Origin: Candidatus Brocadia carolinensis
GTDB taxonomy: Bacteria; Planctomycetota; Brocadiia; Brocadiales; Brocadiaceae
Direction of reading: 5' to 3'
Assembly: GCA_002009475.1 (NCBI GenBank)
Contig: AYTS01000053.1
Span: forward strand, 1-42,081
DNA: 42,081 bases
Shown here: piece by piece, positions 16,828 through 25,248 of the stretch
Position numbering within the stretch: position 1 is the stretch's first letter
How the letters are laid out: each line of letters opens with the position of its first letter
Made by a program: the position numbers and the translations under genes
Notes under the pieces: model-generated
What the model was told of the DNA's origin: nothing
The model's input: the letters and a program-made list of their open reading frames with translations, nothing else
The model's database searches: none

Positions 16828-16966
16828 TATGTCGCCGAAGGCTAATTAAAAGATATTTTTTTTACTAACGTTTTTTTAGCAAAGTAATGGACTTAATATT
16901 TGGAATTGTCATCAATGCAAAATATCTCTAGTATGAGAAACAAAAGATGTCGCATGAACATTGTTC

Positions 16967-18079
16967 ATGTCTATACTCGGACAATTTTTTTTCATAGTTC
17001 TTTTTTCATGTTTAATTCCGTATTGCGAATCTGCAAATGCAGCTATTCGTGTTAAGGACATAGCCTATATCAAGGGCGTTCGCGATAACCAGCTTTATGG
17101 ATATGGACTTGTTGCCGGGCTTCAGGGAAGCGGAGATAGTCAGATATTCCGTTTTACAAGACAACTGGCAGTCAATATTTTCGAAAAACTGGGTGTGCTT
17201 ATATCAGAAGCTGATTTCTTGTCAAGAAACATTGCGGCGGTTACGATCACAGTTAACATCCCGGCTTTTGCCCGACCAGGAGATAAGCTCGATGTGATAA
17301 TTTCTTCTATTGGTGATGCGAAAAGCCTTGAAGGTGGCGTCTTGCTCCAGACAGCATTACAAGGTGCTGATAATGAAGTATATGCAGTGGCACAGGGGCC
17401 TTTATCAATTGGTGGATATAATATCGAAGGGCAATCTCAATCTGTTCGCAAAAATATAGCCACGACTGCATACATTTCAAATGGTGCTATTGTAGAAAAA
17501 GAGATACATTTCTCTCTTTTACAGGGCAAATCTTTAAGTATTGTCTTGCGCGATCCCGATTTTACAACAGCAAATCGCTTGGCTGAAGTAATTAATACCA
17601 TTTATCCTAATGCAGCAAAAGCGATAGATGCTGCTGTTGTTACCATTGTCCCACCAAAGGACTTTCAATCAGAAGATTCCGTAATACGATTTGTGGCAAA
17701 TATCGAAGAATTGTATATAAAACCAGATAGTATTGCCCGGGTCGTTATTAATGAACGCACAGGCACTATTGTTGCAGGTGAAAATGTGCGGATTTCTACG
17801 GTAGCTGTTGCACATGGGAATTTAAGTATTACCATAACTGAAAGAGCAGAAGTTTCGCAGCCTGGTGCTTTATCATCAGGTCAGACAGCAATTGTGCCAA
17901 GAACAGATATTCAAGCAGAAGAAGAGGAAAAGAGATTAAATATCATCCAGGAAGGAGTTACCATCTCTGATGTTGCGCGGGCACTGAATATATTAGGAGT
18001 GACTCCAAGGGATCTGATTTCCATATTCCAGGCAATTAAAAGGGCAGGGGCACTTCATGCAGAACTTGTTATTATGTAA
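16967..18079 (+). CDS. flgI: Flagellar P-ring protein FlgI
   Basis: The protein has about 370 residues. The signal peptide MSILGQFFFIVLFSCLIPYC ends in an ANA cleavage site, then AIRVKDIAYIKGVRDNQLYG, a FlgI hallmark, and GYGLVAGLQGSGDS. RPGDKLDVIISSIGDAKSLE, then GGVLLQTALQGADNEVYAVA, is conserved. The end VTPRDLISIFQAIKRAGALH is canonical. The in-frame TTG at 16961 is an alternative start; I prefer ATG 16967. A T8 run in the signal peptide is in frame here, unlike the T9 run in flgA. It forms the peptidoglycan-level ring around the rod. Confidence 0.94.
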   Translation: MSILGQFFFIVLFSCLIPYCESANAAIRVKDIAYIKGVRDNQLYGYGLVAGLQGSGDSQIFRFTRQLAVNIFEKLGVLISEADFLSRNIAAVTITVNIPAFARPGDKLDVIISSIGDAKSLEGGVLLQTALQGADNEVYAVAQGPLSIGGYNIEGQSQSVRKNIATTAYISNGAIVEKEIHFSLLQGKSLSIVLRDPDFTTANRLAEVINTIYPNAAKAIDAAVVTIVPPKDFQSEDSVIRFVANIEELYIKPDSIARVVINERTGTIVAGENVRISTVAVAHGNLSITITERAEVSQPGALSSGQTAIVPRTDIQAEEEEKRLNIIQEGVTISDVARALNILGVTPRDLISIFQAIKRAGALHAELVIM

Positions 18080-18150
18080 GGGCAGATAAAATCGGTACAA
18101 ACATACAAACAATGATGCTTACAATAGTAAATATCTAAGGTACATGGATT

Positions 18151-18220
18151 TTGTCATTGCGAATGAAACGAGGCAATCTCAGTGCAGAGATTGCCTCGTA
18201 GTTCCTTCTCGTAATGACAA
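18151..18220. repeat. Hairpin repeat of the GCAATGACA type between flgI and flgJ
   Basis: TTGTCATTGCGA, then ACGAGGCAATCTC, and after a short loop GAGATTGCCTCGT, then CTCGTAATGACAA, form long interrupted complementary arms. The interior shares the attg-c-c-t/gtcattgcga vocabulary of the MITE-like elements at 5443, 31818 and 36301. It could act as an intercistronic hairpin. Confidence 0.65.
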
Positions 18221-18268
18221 CTTACTTTTTTCGTTCATCATAGTTAGCACTCAATAATGGAGTAATCT

Positions 18269-18721
18269 ATGGAAAATTGTTCATCAGTAAATTCTTTACT
18301 TCTTTCACAACCTTCTTGTGTTGAAGCCATCAAATCTCTGAATCAGCAAAAGGACACAAAAACAGATGATCTTGCTTTGAAAAAGGCATCGCAGGATTTT
18401 GAATCGATCCTAATCAATTTTGTTATCAGCTCTATGTGGAAGACGATAGAAAAATCGGATCTCAGCGGTGAGAACGATGGAGGAATGGAGACCTATACAG
18501 GAATAATGCACACTACCCTTTCTCAAGATATTGCGGCAAAGGGGGGGTTGGGCGTTGCGTCGGTTATTTATGAACAATTGATACGTAATAGGGAATTAAA
18601 TGAAGGAACGCTTTCTACAGTAAAGAGCAATAATTATCCACAAGAATTCATAGAAAAAGTCAGCGATAAACCACTTCTTAATGTAAAGGAGAAGGGAACA
18701 AGAGGAGTTAAACAATTATGA
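18269..18721 (+). CDS. flgJ: Rod-binding protein, FlgJ N-terminal type (no muramidase domain)
   Basis: The product is 150 residues. LKKASQDFESILINFVISSM, then WKTIEKSDL, followed by GGMETYTGIMHTTLSQDIAA and KGGLGVASVIYEQLI, is the rod-binding domain that scaffolds rod assembly. The peptidoglycan hydrolase half of enteric FlgJ is absent, so wall penetration must use a separate enzyme not seen in this window. The stop overlaps the flgN ATG (ATGA, 18718-18721), implying translational coupling. TGGAG lies 8 nt before the ATG. Confidence 0.85.
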   Translation: MENCSSVNSLLLSQPSCVEAIKSLNQQKDTKTDDLALKKASQDFESILINFVISSMWKTIEKSDLSGENDGGMETYTGIMHTTLSQDIAAKGGLGVASVIYEQLIRNRELNEGTLSTVKSNNYPQEFIEKVSDKPLLNVKEKGTRGVKQL

Positions 18722-19218
18722 ACGTATGGTTAGACGAACTAATTGAAACACTTGAGCAGTTGAATGTCGTTTATGAAGAACTTCTCGATACTGCAAAAAT
18801 AAAACAGCGATGCTTGATATCAGGAAATATTGAGGAGATTGAGATGCTGTTGTATCGAGAAAAAAACCAGGGAGAAATTGCTCAACTTCTTGAAGAAAAA
18901 AGATTAAATATTGTAAAAAAATATTGCCAGGCACACAGAACAGAAGAGAATAATATTACCATGAAATCTTTGATAAACGAAATGGACAATTTTCATAGGG
19001 AAAAAGTCCACAATCTGCTGAATAATTTGACACATTTGATAAAACAATTACAGAAAATAAACCAGACGAATACAACTCTTATTCACTATTCACTTGAAAT
19101 TACCGATGATATTATAAAAATATTTTGTCCTACTGCATTTCAATGCCCTGTTTATCAGCCTACGGGGAAAAAGCAAGATAATAAGCTTCCGATGGTATTA
19201 ATCGATACCGAGATTTAG
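18718..19218 (+). CDS. flgN: FlgN-type export chaperone for hook-associated proteins
   Basis: The protein has 166 residues, is entirely helical and is rich in Leu, Glu, Gln and Asn. LIETLEQLNVVYEELLDTAK opens a coiled coil, followed by LISGNIEEIEMLLYREKNQG, the pattern of FlgN proteins. The family has low identity, so the call relies on length, coiled-coil character and position between flgJ and flgK. FlgN keeps FlgK and FlgL soluble before export, and both genes follow directly (13-bp gap to flgK). Confidence 0.78.
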   Translation: MNVWLDELIETLEQLNVVYEELLDTAKIKQRCLISGNIEEIEMLLYREKNQGEIAQLLEEKRLNIVKKYCQAHRTEENNITMKSLINEMDNFHREKVHNLLNNLTHLIKQLQKINQTNTTLIHYSLEITDDIIKIFCPTAFQCPVYQPTGKKQDNKLPMVLIDTEI

Positions 19219-19231
19219 AGGAGAGATAACT

Positions 19232-21193
19232 ATGTCTTCTGATTTACAAATTGGTTTGAGCGGCTTATTGACAGCCCAGCGCGCAATGTTGGTAACAGCG
19301 CACAATATTTCGAACGCAAATACCAAGGGTTACACCAGACAGTCAACTATTATGGCAGCCAGACTCCCCTTTGTTGCGAATGGAGGTACGCTTGGTCAAG
19401 GAGTAGAAATTGTAAAGATTATCAGACATAAGGACGAATACATCAATAGTCGCCTGAGAGATATCTCCTCATCACTTGGTAGTGCATCGGTAAAAAGCCA
19501 ATATCTCGGCGAACTGGAATCGGTATTTAATGAAACTACAGAGGCGAGTTTAAACAGCGCTCTGGCATCATTTTTTAAGGGTATAAACGACCTTTCCCAG
19601 TATACAGAAAACATGAGCTCCCGTGCAGCACTTTTTGAAAAGGCCAATACCTTGACAGATAGTTTTCATCGGATACATAACGAATTCGACCAGATGAAGA
19701 TGTTTGTTAAACAGAGTATCGAAAACAAAATATCAGACATCAATACTCTGTCTGAAAATATTGCAAAGATAAATGAGGAAATATCGGTAGTCCATGTGCG
19801 GGATATAGAATCCAACGACTTACTAGATCAGCGCGATGCCTTACTCCAGGATCTCAGCAAGTTGGTCAATATTACAGTGACTTCTCAAAACAATGGAATG
19901 GTGAATGTTTCTACTCAAGGAGGCGATTTGGTATCTGGCACTAGTTTCACAAGGATTGTTTCAGATGTCGATGATTCTGGGGAGATAGAAATTGTAAACT
20001 ATAAGAATGAAAACTCGAAGTATACTTTTAGTGCTGGCGAAGTAAGAGCATTACAGGATTTTTATAACGAAACAGCAGTAAGGTATAAGGACAAACTCGA
20101 TACGTTGGCTTTTGGCCTCATAAAAGAAGTAAATAAAATTCATAGCGAAGGTGTAGGTCTGTCGGGTGGATTTACCAGCTTGATGTCCACAAACACGGTA
20201 TCAAGTACTACCGCGATGCTAAATGCTGCAGGTCTGGATTTAACCCCTTCGAACGGTGATATTTATATTTCGGTAATCAATAAAAGTACCGGTGAGGTTA
20301 CAAAAAACATAATCTCAGTTGACGTTTCCTCGGACTCGCTTGTTGATTTGCAAACCGCCGTAAACGGTGTTGCAAACCTATCGGCATCTATTGCAGACAA
20401 CAAACTTGCAATTTTTGCGGATGCAGGGTATCAGGTCAATTTTTCTTATGCCTTGGATCCCAATCCCGGGAATCTGGGAACCTCTGCAGCTTCAGTTTCC
20501 GGTATTTATACTGGGCAGACAAATGATGTATATACATTTACCGCTTTAGGTGCTGGTACAATTGGGAGTACGGCTGGTCTTCAGGTAGAAGTAAAAAATA
20601 GCGATGGAAATGTGATAGCAACGCTCGACGTTGGCAGTAACTATTTACCCGGAAATACCCTCAATGTTGCCAACGGTGTTTCTCTTGCCATTTCTGGTGG
20701 TACGATTGCAACTGGCGATACATTTTCACTAGACGTTGTCAATGATTCAGATAGTACAGACTTGTTGGCTGCCTTGGGGATAAATACTTTTTTTAGTGGA
20801 ACAGATGCCTCGGATATTATGGTGAGTACCGACATTGCAGAGGATGTTTCGCTGATTGCAGCTTCTACCGGTGCGGTAGGAAATTCCACAAACGCTTTGC
20901 GTCTTGCTGCATTGCAACAGAATTCCAGTGCCCTTGAAAATACAACTTTTGCGGACTACCTGCATCAGATTGCATCATCATTGGGAGAAGAAACCAGTAA
21001 TGCCTATAGATCAGAGGAAAACTTTACCAACCTGGAAACAAGCATAAGAAATCGCAGGGATGAAATATCGGGAGTCTCCACGGATGAAGAATTAGTTAAT
21101 CTGGTAAGATTTCAGCAGGCATATCAAGCTTCTGCAAAGTACATTTCAATCATTGATGGACTAGTACAGGGCTTGCTAACGTCAATTGGCTAA
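19232..21193 (+). CDS. flgK: Flagellar hook-associated protein 1 FlgK
   Basis: The product is 653 residues, a little over the enteric 547. LQIGLSGLLTAQRAMLVTAH, then NISNANTKGYTRQ, is the FlgK N-terminus. GQGVEIVKIIRHKDEYINSR and SNDLLDQRDALLQDLSKLVN are family motifs. A long variable, Ser/Thr-rich surface domain covers about residues 310-540. It ends VSTDEELVNLVRFQQAYQAS, then AKYISIIDGLVQGLL. It joins hook to filament with FlgL. TAGAGGAGAG precedes the ATG, and flgL starts 46 bp later. Confidence 0.95.
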   Translation: MSSDLQIGLSGLLTAQRAMLVTAHNISNANTKGYTRQSTIMAARLPFVANGGTLGQGVEIVKIIRHKDEYINSRLRDISSSLGSASVKSQYLGELESVFNETTEASLNSALASFFKGINDLSQYTENMSSRAALFEKANTLTDSFHRIHNEFDQMKMFVKQSIENKISDINTLSENIAKINEEISVVHVRDIESNDLLDQRDALLQDLSKLVNITVTSQNNGMVNVSTQGGDLVSGTSFTRIVSDVDDSGEIEIVNYKNENSKYTFSAGEVRALQDFYNETAVRYKDKLDTLAFGLIKEVNKIHSEGVGLSGGFTSLMSTNTVSSTTAMLNAAGLDLTPSNGDIYISVINKSTGEVTKNIISVDVSSDSLVDLQTAVNGVANLSASIADNKLAIFADAGYQVNFSYALDPNPGNLGTSAASVSGIYTGQTNDVYTFTALGAGTIGSTAGLQVEVKNSDGNVIATLDVGSNYLPGNTLNVANGVSLAISGGTIATGDTFSLDVVNDSDSTDLLAALGINTFFSGTDASDIMVSTDIAEDVSLIAASTGAVGNSTNALRLAALQQNSSALENTTFADYLHQIASSLGEETSNAYRSEENFTNLETSIRNRRDEISGVSTDEELVNLVRFQQAYQASAKYISIIDGLVQGLLTSIG

Positions 21194-21239
21194 TTTGTTA
21201 TTTCATCAGTAAGTAATAGTTTCAAAGGAGAATAAATTA

Positions 21240-22151
21240 TGTTTTTTAGAATAACCCAGGAAAGCATGAGCCGTACAACCCTTTCGAATATAAATCTCAA
21301 CTTAAAAAAAAATGCAGGAAACACAGGAAAAACTGTCTTCGGGAAAACGGATAAACCGCCCCTCAGATGATCCTTCAGGTGCAAGAAAAATTCTCGGATT
21401 AAAGACTGAAGAACTCAAAGTCCAACAATTTTCAGTGAATACAGAGATTGCTAAAGAACGAATGAGTTATACATTCAACTCCCTTGAAAATATTCAGGAT
21501 ATTCTTAGTAATATCAAGGAACTCGGGATAAAAGCCAGTAATGACACCTTAGGGCAATCCGAACGTAAAATCATTGCAAGTGAGTTAAATGAATTGCTGG
21601 AATCAGTTTTACAATTTACTAATGCTGATAATGATGGACGGTATATCTTTGCAGGCACGAAAACATCTACTATGCCATTTTCTGCTACGCGGGATAGCAG
21701 TGGAAGGATATCTTCAGTATCGTACACCGGCAATAGTGAAAAAATAAACTATCAAATAGGTCCAAATACTGATATCCCAATAAATGTATCTGGGGGGATC
21801 CTCTTTCAGGATAAGAGTTTGTTTTCAACGTTGATCTCGATGAGGGATACACTCGAATCGAGTACCTTTGATTCTGCTGTTTTTTTAAATTTAAGGAACA
21901 CCCTGGACACAGCAACGGATGCCTTATCGACAGAGATCTCCAGTTTTGGAGCAAAGACAAACAGATTAGAGGTAACTTCTCAGAGTCTTGAAAACTTGCG
22001 AATAACCTTAAAAGAATTGATATCCTATACAGAAGATGCTGATGTGGCATCATTAATTATGGATTTAAAAAACCAGGAAAATATCCTGCAATCCTCACTG
22101 CAAACAGGGGCGAGAATTATTCAGCCTACCCTCCTGGATTTTCTAAAATAA
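21240..22151 (+). CDS. flgL: Flagellar hook-associated protein 3 FlgL, frameshifted at an A9 tract
   Basis: From ATG 21240 (AAAGGAG 9 nt upstream) the frame reads MFFRITQESMSRTTLSNINL, then NLKK. A run of nine A (21304-21312) then shifts it to a dead end. With eight A it would continue MQETQEKLSSGKRINRPSDD, then PSGARKILGLK, and run to 22151. This is the flagellin-like N-terminus of FlgL. The 279-residue frame that starts inside the A-run lacks the first about 24 residues, which pack in the D0 coil. The C-terminus LIMDLKNQENILQSSLQTGA is typical. Either the sequence has one extra A, or slippage produces the full protein. Confidence 0.87.
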
Positions 22152-22424
22152 GTTGTCGTACAAAAAATAATCACACTCCGTAAAGAAATTATACCTGAAT
22201 TATCTGCAGGAAATGGCTATCAGGAATGTTTTACCTACTTCACGTAAGCAAATCCTCTTTTCGTTACAATAACTAAAACAAGAAAACACCTTTAACTCTC
22301 AATAGTACAACTGTATAGGATTTAGTTTTTTTTCTTACGAGGATTACTGTTTGGCATTGGTATATTGTTTGCGATTTGTCCTATCGAAACTATACAAATT
22401 AATTTTATAGATAGGAGTCAGAAA

Positions 22425-22898
22425 ATGCTAAAAATGAAAGAAAAGCAGCAAGAGCAAGAAAGAGAGAATATTGTAAATTTATCAACAGAAAAGTTTGGTA
22501 ATTTGCGCATAAAAAAAGAAAATATTATAACCTTCGATGCCGGCATATTAGGCTTTGAGGATTTGAAACAATTTGTCATAGTCGATGTTGAAGAATGCCT
22601 TCCTTTTGAATGGCTGGTTTCGGTAAAAGATCCGTTAATTGCCTTTCCAATTCTTAACCCAATGCCTTTCTTTACTGATTACAATCCGATGAAATCCATA
22701 GCCGATCAGGCATTTTTAACCAGTAGAGACAAGAAAGATGTTGAAATATTTTGTACTGTCACTTTGGGTAATAGCCCTTCAGACGTTACCATAAATCTCA
22801 AAGGTCCTGTTTTTATTAATATGAAAAATAAAAAAGGAATGCAGTTTGTTTTGACTGAAGACTATTACAGTTTACATCATCCGCTTCTAAGAGCTTAA
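22425..22898 (+). CDS. fliW: Flagellar assembly factor FliW
   Basis: The protein has 157 residues from ATG 22425, chosen because ATAGGAG sits about 8 nt upstream. A longer in-frame start at 22365 has no ribosome site. FGNLRIKKENIITFDAGILG, then FEDLKQFVIVDVEE, is the FliW core, followed by FEWLVSVKDPLIAFPILNP and GPVFINMKNKKGMQFVL. FliW binds CsrA and flagellin: free FliW sequesters CsrA until flagellin displaces it, tuning flagellin translation. csrA follows 27 nt downstream. Confidence 0.95.
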   Translation: MLKMKEKQQEQERENIVNLSTEKFGNLRIKKENIITFDAGILGFEDLKQFVIVDVEECLPFEWLVSVKDPLIAFPILNPMPFFTDYNPMKSIADQAFLTSRDKKDVEIFCTVTLGNSPSDVTINLKGPVFINMKNKKGMQFVLTEDYYSLHHPLLRA

Positions 22899-22925
22899 GG
22901 TATTATTTTCAGAAAGGATAATATC

Positions 22926-23198
22926 GTGCTGGTGTTAACAAGGAAGTTAGGTGAAAGCATTACCATTGGTGATGAAATAAAAGTTACCATTATTGACTGC
23001 CAGGGCAAACAGATCAAGCTTGGAATTGTTGCGCCAAAGCATGTTAAGGTACATCGGGAAGAGATTTTTGAAAAGATTCAGGAAGAAAACAAGAAAGCTG
23101 CTAAGGTATCTAAAGAGGCACTCATGGAAGCCGCTCAAAAATTGAAAAGAAATGAAAAACCATCGGATAAGATCAACAACGATACAAGTTATTCATAA
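22926..23198 (+). CDS. csrA: Carbon storage/translation regulator CsrA
   Basis: The product is 90 residues and starts at GTG 22926. MLVLTRKLGESITIGDEIKV, then TIIDCQGKQIKLGIVAPKHV and KVHREEIFEKIQEEN, is the complete CsrA sequence with its RNA-binding L4/R44-type residues. The extra about 25-residue Lys/Asn-rich tail exceeds the usual 60-75 residue length. Longer C-termini are typical for CsrA that answers to FliW. It should bind GGA motifs near flagellin and other ribosome sites. The rare start codon may keep its level low. Confidence 0.95.
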   Translation: MLVLTRKLGESITIGDEIKVTIIDCQGKQIKLGIVAPKHVKVHREEIFEKIQEENKKAAKVSKEALMEAAQKLKRNEKPSDKINNDTSYS

Positions 23199-23228
23199 GA
23201 ATATTTCAATGAGAAAAGGAAGATAGTC

Positions 23229-24347
23229 ATGATAAATCTTAATGAAAATTTTTTGTTTAAATCAGACACAAGCAATCAGAACACGATACAGGATCATGAT
23301 GCTTTTGAATCCAACGTCGTCCTTGCAAATAACTCTATCGAAAAAGGCGCTTGGGATGAGGCGTATCGTTATCTAAAGGCTGCAGTGGGGATGAACCCTG
23401 ATTATGCACAGGGGTACAATCATTTGGGTATCTTTTATACCAGAAATAAAAAATATGCAGAAGCGATTGACAATTTTAAAAAGGCGTTGCAAATCGATTT
23501 TTCATTGATGGAAGTTCATTATAATCTTGCTTACCTGTACATGGAACGCGAAGAATATAGCACAGCGCTTCCCTATCTGAAAGAAGTTGTCCTGGCTAAT
23601 CCTGAGGATTACGAAACATATTACCTTATGGGTATATGCTGTATCCGTAGCAATATGGAAAAAGAAGCTATGTCTTTCTTTTCAGAGTCTCATCGGTTAA
23701 AACCGGAACACACACCATCGGCTATAAATCTTTGTAAACTCTTGATTAAAAAGGACGACTATGCGAAGGCAAAGAACATACTTCTGTATACACATATGAA
23801 GGATGCTTCTCTTCCAGAAGTAAATCTTCTCCTTGGAATTATTTATAAAATGCAAAAAAAGTATAATAGGGCGATGCATTATCTGAGGGAGGTATTGCTC
23901 ACAGATAAAAATCATGCTGAGGCTTATAACCTGCTTGGTGAATGTTGTATGGAAACAGACATGGAAAAGCAGGCAGAAACCTTCTTTTCCATGGCGGCTA
24001 AACTAGACAGTTTGGACATGGAGGCATTTTACAATCTCGGTCATCTTTATTATAAACAAGAAAAATATAGGAATGCCATTTATATCTTGGAAGAATATCT
24101 CAAAACTAAAGAAGCATCCGATACTATAAACTCGCTGTGGTCAGAAAATGTCCAAACAAACGAAGACAAAATAGTAATGCTTTATAATTTATTAGGCTAT
24201 TGTTATAAGGCAACAAAAGATCTGATTAAGGCACGCTCTGTATGGGAAAAATCCTTAACCATACAACCCCAGCAACAAGATATAAAAGATGCCCTATCTG
24301 ACTTACCCAAACCGTTACATAAGCAGGTTAGCCTCGTTATTGATTAG
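23229..24347 (+). CDS. TPR-repeat protein behind csrA
   Basis: The protein has 372 residues with at least seven tetratricopeptide repeats. Examples are GYNHLGIFYTRNKKYAEAID, then NFKKALQID, starting near residue 60, VHYNLAYLYMEREEYSTALP and AYNLLGECCMETDMEKQAET. There is no signal peptide, so it is probably a cytoplasmic scaffold. Its place between csrA and the methyltransferase/glycosyltransferase genes suggests a helper of flagellin or surface glycosylation; TPR proteins accompany such enzymes elsewhere. Precise function is unknown. Confidence 0.8.
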   Translation: MINLNENFLFKSDTSNQNTIQDHDAFESNVVLANNSIEKGAWDEAYRYLKAAVGMNPDYAQGYNHLGIFYTRNKKYAEAIDNFKKALQIDFSLMEVHYNLAYLYMEREEYSTALPYLKEVVLANPEDYETYYLMGICCIRSNMEKEAMSFFSESHRLKPEHTPSAINLCKLLIKKDDYAKAKNILLYTHMKDASLPEVNLLLGIIYKMQKKYNRAMHYLREVLLTDKNHAEAYNLLGECCMETDMEKQAETFFSMAAKLDSLDMEAFYNLGHLYYKQEKYRNAIYILEEYLKTKEASDTINSLWSENVQTNEDKIVMLYNLLGYCYKATKDLIKARSVWEKSLTIQPQQQDIKDALSDLPKPLHKQVSLVID

Positions 24348-24352
24348 CCGCT

Positions 24353-24988
24353 TTGCGTCTCAATATCGGTAAATTATATCGGTGTTCGAGTGATATCCAT
24401 TATATCAAGAAATTGTTACGTGATATGTTAGACAGCAATTTACAACAGCCTGTAGATATTTTGAACCATCAGGCCAAACAAGCATTAATAAATGGGAATA
24501 TGCATATGTCAAGAGATCTCTTGTCAAAAATTTTTAGTCAATCACCAAACGATGTAAAAGCCTTGAATAATTTTGCCGTCACAGAAATTCTGCAGAATAA
24601 TTGGATATCTGCGGAGGAAATTTTAACAAAAGTTCTCCATGTCGACCCACCGAATGATGTTGCACATCGAAATACCAAATACCTTGGTGATCAAGTTGTT
24701 TTTTCCAAAACAATTTCAGAAGTGGAGAATTTAATTCAATCTGGTGAATATGCTCAAGCCCGTGAATTACTGGAAAATATCCTAAAGATTGATGATAAAC
24801 AGTGTGATGCATTCAACAGTCTCGCGGTTATCAGCATTCTTGAAAATAACCTTAACTCAGCCAGGTACTTCCTGGAAAAGGTGCTGAGCATTGATAACAC
24901 AAATGAAATAGCAAAAGAAAACCTTAAATATCTCGATCAACTTCAACAGTCAGATGCTTCATCAGTCAGGTGTTCAGTCAATACCTAA
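24353..24988 (+). CDS. Small TPR-repeat protein
   Basis: The frame has 211 codons from a TTG at 24353; the first ATG is 24425 (187 residues). Neither has a strong ribosome site. Two diverged TPR pairs are visible: NNFAVTEILQNNWISAEEIL, then TKVLHVDPPNDVAHRNTKYL, and FNSLAVISILENNLNSARYF, then LEKVLSIDNTNEIAKENLKY. The two halves look like an internal duplication. It begins 5 nt after the preceding TPR gene and is likely co-expressed with it. Function is unknown. Confidence 0.7.
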   Translation: MRLNIGKLYRCSSDIHYIKKLLRDMLDSNLQQPVDILNHQAKQALINGNMHMSRDLLSKIFSQSPNDVKALNNFAVTEILQNNWISAEEILTKVLHVDPPNDVAHRNTKYLGDQVVFSKTISEVENLIQSGEYAQARELLENILKIDDKQCDAFNSLAVISILENNLNSARYFLEKVLSIDNTNEIAKENLKYLDQLQQSDASSVRCSVNT

Positions 24989-25248
24989 AACAATAAGACC
25001 TATCAGCGTTATAGGCGTTAGTGTTGCCATTGCCTAAAAAAATCGAGCCAGTCTTAGTGATGAGATGCTGACGAGCTTGCAAAAACAGTCTGTATTGTAA
25101 TTACGAGATAATTGTTATTGAGTGCAACCCTCCGGACCATACGTTGGAAATCTTACCAAGACATAACATCAGCAGAATTTAAACTGAGAAAACAAATTTG
25201 GGCGAATGAAGGCATTCATGGCGGTAACGCTATAAAAAGGATAAAGCC

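Noticed and set aside
24335..24385. ACGCAAAG on the minus strand, resembling a third GEMM riboswitch
   Set aside because: No AAACC, tetraloop helix or terminator nearby; it lies at the junction of two + strand coding regions, so it is chance.
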